Assembly (NCBI RefSeq): GCF_020873895.1
Contig: NZ_JAHWGT010000042.1
Coordinates: forward strand, 1-57,009
DNA length: 57,009 nt
Direction of reading: 5' to 3'
Source: Streptomyces sp. DH12
GTDB taxonomy: Bacteria; Actinomycetota; Actinomycetes; Streptomycetales; Streptomycetaceae
In this document: piece by piece, positions 24,500-31,440 of the stretch
Layout: every line of letters starts with the position of its first letter
Position numbering within the stretch: position 1 is the first letter of the stretch
Notes under the pieces: generated by a model
The model's database searches: none
Told to the model about the DNA's origin: nothing
Seen by the model: only the letters and a program-made list of their open reading frames with translations
Made by a program: the position numbers and the translations under genes

Positions 24500-25384
24500 T
24501 CAGCTCTCCCTCGGGGTCGGTCGCTCACCCCATGGTGCAACGGCTCGGTGCGCGCGCGGATTCCGGGGCGGCCTCGCGGTCGGGTCGAAGCCGAACGGCA
24601 GCTCCAGGCGGTGCCGGCGCATCAGCTCCTCGTCGGCGAGGAGGTCGCTCGTGGGTGCGTCGGCGGCGACGACGCCCTCGCTGAGGATCACCGACCGGGG
24701 GCACAGTTCGAGCGCGTACGGCAGGTCGTGCGTGACCATGAGGACGGTGACGTCCAGGGAGCGGACGATGTCGGCGAGTTCCCGGCGGGAGGCCGGGTCG
24801 AGGTTGGAGGACGGCTCGTCGAGGACGAGGATCTCCGGTTCCATGGCGAGGACGGTGGCGACCGCCGCGCGGCGGCGCTGCCCGAAGGACAGGTGGTGCG
24901 GGGGCCGGTCGGCGTACTCGGCCATGCCGACCCGGTGCAGTGCCCGCCGGACGGTCTCCTCCAGCTCCGGGCCGCGCATGCCCGCCGCGGCCGGGCCGAA
25001 CGCCACGTCCTCGCGGACGGTCGGCATGAACAGCTGGTCGTCGGGGTCCTGGAAGACGATGCCGACGCGGCGGCGGATCTCCGCGAGGTGCGCCGGCTCG
25101 ACGGGCAGCCCGGCCACGCGGACGGTGCCCGCGCCGGCGGTGAGGATGCCGTTGAGGTGGAGGACGAGGGTGGTCTTGCCGGCGCCGTTCGGGCCGAGCA
25201 GGGCGACCCGCTCGCCGCGTTCCACGGTCAGGTCGACGCCGAACAGCGCCTGGTGGCCGTCGGGGTAGGCGTAGGCGAGGCCCCGTACGTCGAGCGACGG
25301 CACGAACGACATGGCGGGGGGCGGCTGCGGAGTGGGCGCCGGCGGGGGAGCCGGGGGCGGCGGGGGCGGGGTCACAGCGTCCAT
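24500..25384 (-). CDS. cbiO: ECF/CbiO-type metal transporter ATPase
   Basis: 294 residues. Walker A GPNGAGKT, Q-loop in VFQDPDDQLF, signature LSFGQRRRAAVA, Walker B ILVLDEPSSNLD and switch His in VTHDLPYAL. It energises uptake of Ni2+ or Co2+ with the CbiQ and CbiM homologues. I chose the ATG at 25384, which overlaps the cbiQ stop by 13 bases, giving a 24-residue Pro-rich extension; the second ATG at 25312 (MSFVPSLDV) starts at the ABC homology but has no ribosome binding site. Confidence 0.9.
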   Translation of the reverse strand: MDAVTPPPPPPAPPPAPTPQPPPAMSFVPSLDVRGLAYAYPDGHQALFGVDLTVERGERVALLGPNGAGKTTLVLHLNGILTAGAGTVRVAGLPVEPAHLAEIRRRVGIVFQDPDDQLFMPTVREDVAFGPAAAGMRGPELEETVRRALHRVGMAEYADRPPHHLSFGQRRRAAVATVLAMEPEILVLDEPSSNLDPASRRELADIVRSLDVTVLMVTHDLPYALELCPRSVILSEGVVAADAPTSDLLADEELMRRHRLELPFGFDPTARPPRNPRAHRAVAPWGERPTPRES

Positions 25385-26133
25385 CCCAGCAGACAGACGA
25401 CGAGCGCGGACAGCGGCAGGGCCGCCGCGCGCAGCCACTGGGCGCGGCCCGCGGTGACCGTGTCGATGACGGGCATCGTGCCGGTGTAGCCGCGGCTGAC
25501 CATGGCGAGGTGGACGCGTTCGCCGCGCTCGTAGGAGCGGATGAACAGGGCGCCGGCCGACTTGGCGAGCACGCCCCAGTGGCGTACGCCCCGCGCCTCG
25601 AAGCCGCGGGAGCGGCGGGCGATCGACATGCGGCGCATCTCGTCGGCGACGACGTCCCCGTACCGGACCATGAAGGTCGCGATCTGGACGAGCAGGGCGG
25701 GCAGCCGCAGCCGCTGGAGGCCGAGGAGCAGGTCGCGCAGTTCCGTCGTGGCGGCCAGCAGCACCGAGGCGGCGACGCCGAGGGTGCCCTTGGCGAGGAC
25801 GTTCCACGCGTCCCACAGGCCGGGGACGGACAGGTCGACGCCGAGCAGCGTGGTGCGCTCCCCCGGCACGACGAACGGCATGAGGAAGGCGAAGGCGACG
25901 AAGGGCACCTCGATGACGAGCCGCTTGAGCAGGTACGTCGCCGGGACGCGGGCCGCGCCGGCGACGGCGGCGAGGAGCAGGGCGTACGCGCCGAACGCCC
26001 ACACCGCCTGTCGCGGGGTGGACACGACGGTCACCACGAAGGCCAGGACGGCGACGAGCTTGGTGTGCGGCGGCAGGTCGTGGACGGGTGAGCGCGCGGG
26101 GCGGTAGAGCGAGTGGGCGTGGCCGGCGCCCAC
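25372..26133 (-). CDS. cbiQ: CbiQ-type energy-coupling transmembrane protein
   Basis: 253 residues with about five to six transmembrane helices. The T-component signature is visible in MRRMSIARRSRGF (about 165-177), and a second coupling-helix Arg/Gly motif in AMVSRGY. It links the ATPase to the metal-binding CbiM homologue. GTG start lies 1 nt after the cbiM stop. Confidence 0.92.
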   Translation of the reverse strand: MGAGHAHSLYRPARSPVHDLPPHTKLVAVLAFVVTVVSTPRQAVWAFGAYALLLAAVAGAARVPATYLLKRLVIEVPFVAFAFLMPFVVPGERTTLLGVDLSVPGLWDAWNVLAKGTLGVAASVLLAATTELRDLLLGLQRLRLPALLVQIATFMVRYGDVVADEMRRMSIARRSRGFEARGVRHWGVLAKSAGALFIRSYERGERVHLAMVSRGYTGTMPVIDTVTAGRAQWLRAAALPLSALVVCLLGWTL

Positions 26134-26134
26134 G

Positions 26135-27193
26135 TCAGACCGTCTCCCTGTGCCGGTCCTCAGGGCCGGGGGCGGTGGTGTTCCGGCGTCGGCGCGCCGC
26201 CCAGAAGACGCCCGTGCCGAGCGCGAGCGTCGCGCCGACGCCGATGGTGCCCGCCAGCCCCCCGGACAGGCGGGTGTCGGTGACGTCTTGGACGCCGTAG
26301 TCGGCGAGCGGGGAGCCGGCGGCGGCGTGGTCGCGGGCCCGCTCGTCGATGCCGTGGTCGGCGGCGACCTTCTCCAGGCCGTCGGGGGCGGCGGAGGCGT
26401 AGAAGGAGACGAAGCCGGCGAGGAGGACGGAGAGGGCCACGCCGGCCGCCCAGATCCGGCCGGCGGGACGCCCGGCCGCGGCGGGGGCCCGGGTGGGGGC
26501 CGCGTCGACGAGTTCGCCGTGGACGCGCAGCTTCAGCGGCGCGGTGAGGCCCCGCGCCCCGTACACCAGGTCCGGGCGGACGGCGAGGACCGCGCCGACC
26601 GTCGCCGTGGTGATGAGGGCCTCGCCGACGCCGATCAGGACGTGGACGCCGAGCATGGCGGCGAGCACCTGGCCGATGGGCACGTCGCTGGTGCCGCCGA
26701 CGGCGTAGACGAGGGTGAACGCGGCGGCGGAGGCCGGCACGGAGACGAGCGCGGCCACGAAGGTCGCGGCCGTCACGGAGCGGCGGCCCCGGGGCAGGAC
26801 CGTCACCAGGGCGCGGAACAGCGCGTAGGCGACGAGGACGGTCACGCCGCCCATGACGGTGATGTTGACGCCCAGCGCGGTGAGCCCGCCGTCCGCGAAG
26901 AGGACGCCCTGGAGGAGCAGGACGACGGCGACGCAGAGCAGCCCGGTCCAGGGGCCGACGAGGATCGCCGCGAGGGCTCCGCCGAGGAGGTGGCCGCTGG
27001 TGCCCGCGGCGACGGGGAAGTTCAGCATCTGCACGGCGAAGACGAAGGCGGCGACGAGGCCCGCGAGGGGCGCCGTGCGCTCGTCGCCCAGCTCGCGGCG
27101 CGCGCCGCGCAGCCCGGCCGCGACGAGCCCGGCGGCGACCAGGCCGGTGGCGGCGGAGACGGGCGCGTCGATGAATCCGTCCGGGACATGCAT
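26135..27193 (-). CDS. cbiM: CbiM/NikM metal-binding component fused to a CbiN/PDGLE-like domain
   Basis: 352 residues. The protein starts MHVPDGF; the N-terminal Met-His of this family supplies ligands for Ni2+ or Co2+. About six helices follow, with SGHLLGG and LFADGGLTALGVNI motifs of the CbiM core (1-215). After a linker, residues 240-352 add a helix, a soluble PDGLEKVAADHG stretch typical of the PDGLE/CbiN-like accessory domain, and a final helix. First gene of the operon cbiM-cbiQ-cbiO-hydrolase. A Nur-like box 56 bp upstream argues for nickel as the substrate. Confidence 0.92.
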   Translation of the reverse strand: MHVPDGFIDAPVSAATGLVAAGLVAAGLRGARRELGDERTAPLAGLVAAFVFAVQMLNFPVAAGTSGHLLGGALAAILVGPWTGLLCVAVVLLLQGVLFADGGLTALGVNITVMGGVTVLVAYALFRALVTVLPRGRRSVTAATFVAALVSVPASAAAFTLVYAVGGTSDVPIGQVLAAMLGVHVLIGVGEALITTATVGAVLAVRPDLVYGARGLTAPLKLRVHGELVDAAPTRAPAAAGRPAGRIWAAGVALSVLLAGFVSFYASAAPDGLEKVAADHGIDERARDHAAAGSPLADYGVQDVTDTRLSGGLAGTIGVGATLALGTGVFWAARRRRNTTAPGPEDRHRETV

Positions 27194-27248
27194 GGGCGAC
27201 CGCTTTCGGTCGTGCGGCGAGATCTGGCCGTTCGATGATGGCCGCTCC

Positions 27249-27263
27249 TGCAAACGATGTGCA
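27249..27263. promoter_or_regulatory. Nur-like box (nickel-responsive Fur-family site)
   Basis: TGCAA-ACGAT-GTGCA matches the published Streptomyces Nur consensus tGCaa-N5-ttGCA with one mismatch. It lies between the divergent cbiM and SsgA-like genes, 56 bp from the cbiM start. No cobalamin riboswitch features were found in the leader. Confidence 0.5.
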
Positions 27264-27397
27264 AGAGCGGGGATGTCACGGAAAGGACGACCGGAGGGGC
27301 CGGGTCCGGGGACGGTGCGCGGGCGGGTGGGACGTATTGATGCGAGATTGGGGGGTATGCGAGTCAGAAGGTGACGGCGAGTGGGAGGAGCCCGACG

Positions 27398-27937
27398 ATG
27401 TGCCCCACCGACGGACACCCCGTGGACACCCGGACCGCCCGGACCGGCAGCGCCCCCGGCGCGGCACCGCCTGCCGCGTCCGCCCCGACCACCCCGGTCG
27501 CCCCGGACGCCGCCGCGGCGGGCGGGCCCGGCCGGGAGGCTTCCGTGCTGGACGCTGCCGCCCGCCCGCCGGGCGGCGACGGGACCGGCGGCGCCGCCCC
27601 GGCCCGGGTCGAGGCGCGGGCGCGCGGCATGGTCGTGACCGACGGGCCGCTCTCCCGCCCGGTGCCCGTGGCGCTGCGCTACGAGCCGGGCGCGGAGCCG
27701 CCGTCGGTGCGGTTCGTGCTGCCGGCCGGCAGTTGGACGTTCCCGCGGACCGTGCTGGAGCGGGGGCTGCGCTTCCCCGCGCACGGCGACGAGGTCGACG
27801 TGTGGCCGTGCGGACGGGTGCAGACGGTGGTGGAGTTCCATTCGGAGGAGGGCACCTCGGTGGTGCAGTTCGACTCCTCGGCGCTGCGCAGCTTCCTGCG
27901 GCGCACGTACGCCGCCACCACGCCGGTCACGCGCTGA
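27398..27937 (+). CDS. SsgA-like sporulation/cell-division protein
   Basis: 179 residues. The C-terminal 105 match the SsgA-like family: PVPVALRYEPG, WTFPRTVLERGL, GDEVDVWPCG and LRSFLRRTYA. The first 70 residues are an Ala/Pro-rich, probably disordered extension that most family members lack. SsgA-like proteins direct septum placement, wall remodelling and spore release in sporulating actinomycetes. ATG preferred because GGAGGAG lies 7 nt upstream; a GTG nine codons earlier is less likely. Its position near a CbiMQO operon and PBP genes suggests an SsgE-type orthologue, but the assignment is tentative. Confidence 0.8.
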   Translation: MCPTDGHPVDTRTARTGSAPGAAPPAASAPTTPVAPDAAAAGGPGREASVLDAAARPPGGDGTGGAAPARVEARARGMVVTDGPLSRPVPVALRYEPGAEPPSVRFVLPAGSWTFPRTVLERGLRFPAHGDEVDVWPCGRVQTVVEFHSEEGTSVVQFDSSALRSFLRRTYAATTPVTR

Positions 27938-28069
27938 GCGCGCGCCGGCCCGGTGGCGGCGGCGGTGTGGGTGACGCGGACGCGGGTGCGGACGCGGGGG
28001 TACCCGGGGTGACGGCCCCGCCGGGACGGCGGGGCCGCGGCTCACCCGAACGGCCCAGTCGGACCGATC

Positions 28070-28137
28070 GCACCCGTCAGGGCCGCTGAGCCAGGCCCGT
28101 CAGGCCCGTCAGGGCCGCTGGGCCAGGCCCGTGAGGC
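28070..28137. repeat. Short direct repeats after the MMPL gene
   Basis: A 23-base unit CCCGTCAGGGCCGCTGAGCCAGG recurs once with one change, separated by and followed by partial CCCGTCAGG and CCCGTGAGG copies. It lies just past the MMPL stop; hairpins could form, but none is clear. Confidence 0.6.
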
Positions 28138-28138
28138 G

Positions 28139-30400
28139 TCAGGCTCGGACGAGTTCCCGGTCCTGGTCGGCGTCCGGGCCGCCGTCCCCGGCGAGCTGCC
28201 GGCGGAGCTTGTCGCCCTCGACGTCGACGTCGGGCAGCACGCGGTCCAGCCAGCGCGGCAGCCACCACGCCTTGTGGCCGAGCAGGGCGAGCACGGCCGG
28301 GACGACGGCCATGCGGACCACGAAGGCGTCGAACAGGACGGCCACGGCGAGACCGAAGCCGATCATCTTCACCATCTGCTCGCTCGCGCCGATGAAGCCC
28401 GCGAAGACGGCGATCATGATGACGGCGGCTGCGGTGACGACCCGGGCGCCGTGCCGGAAGCCGGTGACGATCGCCTCGCCGGGGCGCTCCCCGTGGACGT
28501 ACGCCTCACGCATGCGGGTGACGAGGAAGACCTCGTAGTCCATGGCGAGGCCGAAGACGACGCCCACCATGAAGATCGGCATCATGCTCATGATCGGGCC
28601 GGTCTGCTCCACGCCGAAGACCGAGCCGAGCCAGCCCCACTGGAAGACGGCGACGACGGCGCCGAGCGCGGCGACCACGGAGAGCAGGAAGCCGAGGGCG
28701 GCCTTCAGCGGGACGAGCACCGACCGGAAGACCACCATCAGCAGCAGGAAGGCGAGGCCGACGACGAGGCCGAGGTAGGGCAGCAGCGCGTCGTTCATCT
28801 TCTGCGAGAAGTCGATGTTCATCGCGGTCTGGCCGGTCACGAGGACGTGGTCGCCGGTGCTCTCGCGGATGTCGTGGACGAGGTCCTCGGTCTCCGGGGA
28901 GGACGGGCGGTCCTTCGGCACGACGGTGATCATGGCCGTGTCGCCGGCCTTGTTCGGGGTGGGCGGGGTGACGGCGGCGACGCCGTCCAGACCCTTGATG
29001 CGGTCGGCGGCCTCGTCTACGGCCTCGCGGTCGCCGTCCACGACCACCATCAGGGGGCCGTTGGAGCCGGGGCCGAACCCGTCGGACAGCAGGTCGTAGG
29101 CGCGGCGCTGGGTGGTGGAGGTCGGCTGGGCGCCGTCGTCGGGCAGGCCCATCTCCAGGGAGGCGGCCGGGACGGCGAGGGCGCCGAGGCCGATGACGCC
29201 GACGAGGAGGACGGTGACCGGGCGGCGCAGGACGAAGCGGGCCCAGCGGGTGCCGGCGTTGGGGCGCTCGTCGGCGGGGCGGTGCCCGCCCGCCTTGCCG
29301 AGGTCCACCGCCGCGGCGGAGCCGGCACCGGCGCCCTCGGTGGCGCGGTCGGCGGCCGCGGTGCGCTCGGCGGCGGCCTTGCGGGCCTTGCGGCCGATGA
29401 CGCGCGGGCCCGCGTAGCCGAGGAGCGCGGGTATGAGGGTCAGCGCGATGAGCACGGCGATGGCGACGGTGCCGGCGGCGGCGACGCCCATCTTGGTGAG
29501 CATCGGGATGTCGACGACGGCGAGGCCGACGAGGGCGATGACGACGGTGAGGCCGGCGAAGACGACCGCCGAGCCGGCGGTGCCGACGGCGCGGCCGGCG
29601 GCCTCCTCGCGTTCGCGGCCCTCGGCGAGTTCGGCGCGGTAGCGGGAGACGATGAACAGCGCGTAGTCGATGCCGACGGCGAGGCCGATCATCGTGGCGA
29701 GCGTGCCGGTGGTGGAGCCGAGGTCCAGCGCACTGGCGAGCGCGGTGATGGAGGAGACGCCGATGCCGACGCCGATCAGCGCGGTGAGCAGCGGCAGGCC
29801 GGCGGCGACGAGCGAGCCGAAGGTGACGACGAGGACGATCCCGGCGACGACGACGCCGATGATCTCGCCGGTGCCCGTCTGCGGCACCGTCTGGAGGGCG
29901 TCGCCGCCGATCTCGACGGTGAGGCCGCCGTCGCGGGCCGCCTCACCGGTCTCGGTGAGCGCCTCGCGGGTGGCGTCGGTGAGCTCCATGCCGTTGACCT
30001 TGTACGACACGTGGATGTACGCGGTGCTGCCGTCGCGTGAGACCGCCTGGGCGGTGTACGGGTCGGTGACGTTCGCGACCTCGTCGGAGCCGGAGCGCAG
30101 GTCGGCGACGGCCTTCTCGACGCGGGCCCGGTTGGCCGGGTCGGTCATCTTCTGCCCGTCGGGCGCCCGAAAGACGACGCGCGCGGTGGCGCCGTCGGCG
30201 CTGCCGCCGGGGAATCGTTCCTCCAGCAGGTCGAAGGCCCGCTGGGCCTCCGTGCCGGGCATCGAGAAGGAGCTGGACGTGGGTGCGGGCGCGGAGGCCG
30301 CGCCGACGCCGGCGAGGGCCAGCAGCGAGACCCACAGCAGGGTCACGAGGTGGCGGCGCCGGAAGGCGAACCGTCCGAGACGGTAGAGGAACGTGGCCAC
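28139..30400 (-). CDS. MMPL/RND-type membrane exporter
   Basis: 753 residues. Two MMPL halves, each with an external porter domain and a bundle of about five to six helices, plus one N-terminal helix (about 20-38). A cytoplasmic Ala/Arg-rich loop (about 340-390) separates them. The family exports lipids, siderophores or drugs using proton motive force. The C-terminal half has PIFMVGVVFGLAMDYEVFLV, with the Asp-Tyr pair used for proton relay. GTG start with GGGAG about 9 nt upstream. The TetR gene 311 bp upstream on the same strand probably controls it. Confidence 0.93.
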   Translation of the reverse strand: MATFLYRLGRFAFRRRHLVTLLWVSLLALAGVGAASAPAPTSSSFSMPGTEAQRAFDLLEERFPGGSADGATARVVFRAPDGQKMTDPANRARVEKAVADLRSGSDEVANVTDPYTAQAVSRDGSTAYIHVSYKVNGMELTDATREALTETGEAARDGGLTVEIGGDALQTVPQTGTGEIIGVVVAGIVLVVTFGSLVAAGLPLLTALIGVGIGVSSITALASALDLGSTTGTLATMIGLAVGIDYALFIVSRYRAELAEGREREEAAGRAVGTAGSAVVFAGLTVVIALVGLAVVDIPMLTKMGVAAAGTVAIAVLIALTLIPALLGYAGPRVIGRKARKAAAERTAAADRATEGAGAGSAAAVDLGKAGGHRPADERPNAGTRWARFVLRRPVTVLLVGVIGLGALAVPAASLEMGLPDDGAQPTSTTQRRAYDLLSDGFGPGSNGPLMVVVDGDREAVDEAADRIKGLDGVAAVTPPTPNKAGDTAMITVVPKDRPSSPETEDLVHDIRESTGDHVLVTGQTAMNIDFSQKMNDALLPYLGLVVGLAFLLLMVVFRSVLVPLKAALGFLLSVVAALGAVVAVFQWGWLGSVFGVEQTGPIMSMMPIFMVGVVFGLAMDYEVFLVTRMREAYVHGERPGEAIVTGFRHGARVVTAAAVIMIAVFAGFIGASEQMVKMIGFGLAVAVLFDAFVVRMAVVPAVLALLGHKAWWLPRWLDRVLPDVDVEGDKLRRQLAGDGGPDADQDRELVRA

Positions 30401-30475
30401 TGGGGCGTACTCCCGAGGTGAGTGGGACAGGGCAGGACAGGGGGAGTCGGCCCGACAGCGTGAGCGGTGCGCGTC

Positions 30476-30542
30476 AGGTACTGCGGGTACTGCCGGTGCT
30501 GCGGGTACTGCGGTCGTACGGGTACTGCCGGTACTGCGGTCG
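30476..30542. repeat. Degenerate 9-bp tandem repeat (GTACTGCGG/GTACTGCCG)
   Basis: Seven copies of GTACTGCNG-type units, interrupted by TCGTACGG. It lies about 75 bases upstream of the MMPL start, so copy number could influence expression. Confidence 0.7.
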
Positions 30543-30682
30543 TGCGTCGGCTCCGGTGGCGGAGCCGCGGCACCGGCCCGGTCGGCGGGGCCGGTACGGG
30601 TGGGCCGGCCGGCTGCCGGCCTGCCCGCCCCGGGCGGCGGCGCGGTCCGGCGCGGGGAACGCCGGGGCCGGCCGGCCCGGGT

Positions 30683-30704
30683 GGCCGCCCCGGGGCGGGC
30701 GGCC
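30683..30704 (-). terminator. Hairpin after tetR
   Basis: GGCCGCCC and GGGCGGCC pair around CGGGGC, 8 nt past the tetR stop. Confidence 0.55.
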
Positions 30705-30711
30705 GGGTCCG

Positions 30712-31284
30712 TCAGACGCCGAGTGCGGGGAGCACCACGGCGTCGACGTACGTCATGAGGTACGCCTGGTCGACCGGCCGGTCCTCGATGAGGGGGCGGG
30801 CGACGACGGCGCCGATCATCATGTGCGGGACCAGGTCGAGCGCCGGGTTGTCGGCGGCGACCTCGCCCCGCTCCACCGCGCGCCGCAGCACCTCGCCGAG
30901 CCCGGTCATCTCGGGTTCGATCAGCAGTTCACGCAGCGCCTGGAGGAGTTCGGGGTTGTCGTGGACGGCGTGGGCGAGGCCCCGCATCATCGCGGAGTCC
31001 TTCTCCATGCGGCAGTCGTCGGAGCGCGCCACCATCTCGTGGAAGTCGCCCCGGAGGGTCCCGGTGTCGATCTCCGCTATCCGCACGGGCTTGTGGTGCC
31101 GCAGCGACTGGGCGACCAGCTCGGGCTTGCTCCCCCACTGGCGGTAGAGGGTGGCCTTGCTGGAGTGGCTGCGGGCGGCGACGGCGTCCATGGTGAGGCC
31201 GTCGTACCCGACCTCCCCGAGGAGGTCGATGACGGCTTCGTACAGCTCGGACTCGCGTTGCGGGGTGAGTCTGCTGCGGGCCAT
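30712..31284 (-). CDS. TetR-family transcriptional regulator
   Basis: 190 residues. N-terminal helix-turn-helix (about 8-55): AVIDLLGEVGYDGLTMDAVAARSHSSKATLYRQW shows the TetR pattern. The C-terminal domain is the TetR_C_11-like helical ligand-binding part. ATG at 31284 has GGAAG upstream; another ATG lies 4 codons earlier. Two perfect operator-like palindromes precede it, so it probably represses itself and the downstream MMPL exporter. Confidence 0.92.
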   Translation of the reverse strand: MARSRLTPQRESELYEAVIDLLGEVGYDGLTMDAVAARSHSSKATLYRQWGSKPELVAQSLRHHKPVRIAEIDTGTLRGDFHEMVARSDDCRMEKDSAMMRGLAHAVHDNPELLQALRELLIEPEMTGLGEVLRRAVERGEVAADNPALDLVPHMMIGAVVARPLIEDRPVDQAYLMTYVDAVVLPALGV

Positions 31285-31300
31285 GGGCGCTTCCATCCGA

Positions 31301-31362
31301 ACGAAACGGTTTCGTACACCTGGAGCGTAGGCCACCCGGCGAGCGAAACGAAACCGTTTCGT
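31301..31362. promoter_or_regulatory. Twin palindromic TetR operators
   Basis: ACGAAACGGTTTCGT at 31301-31315 and its exact reverse complement ACGAAACCGTTTCGT at 31348-31362. Centres are 47 bp apart. A -10-like TACGCT on the minus strand lies between them, so both sites flank the tetR promoter. The tricorn gene begins 79 bp beyond on the other strand. Confidence 0.75.
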
Positions 31363-31440
31363 ACGTGGGCTGCGTCACGAACACCAGAGCGTGCGGCCGG
31401 TCGAGTTGCCGCCGCCCCCCGGCGCGGAAAGCATGGCAGG

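Larger units (their letters stand above)
30401..30711. other. Non-coding stretch between tetR and the MMPL gene
   Basis: 311 bases with no convincing gene. It holds the tetR terminator (30683-30704), a GC-rich middle and a degenerate 9-base tandem repeat (30476-30542). Any MMPL promoter must lie in the last part, near 30401-30470; no clear -10/-35 pair was seen. Confidence 0.6.

Noticed and set aside
27194-27397. Cobalamin riboswitch upstream of cbiM
   Set aside because: No B12-box-like conserved core or suitable stems were found in this 204-bp region; a Nur-like box fits better.
30283-31440. Upstream extension of the tricorn gene by 386 codons
   Set aside because: The extension crosses the tetR operators and tetR gene antisense, and homology begins at YLRYPHLHQD after the GTG at 31441.
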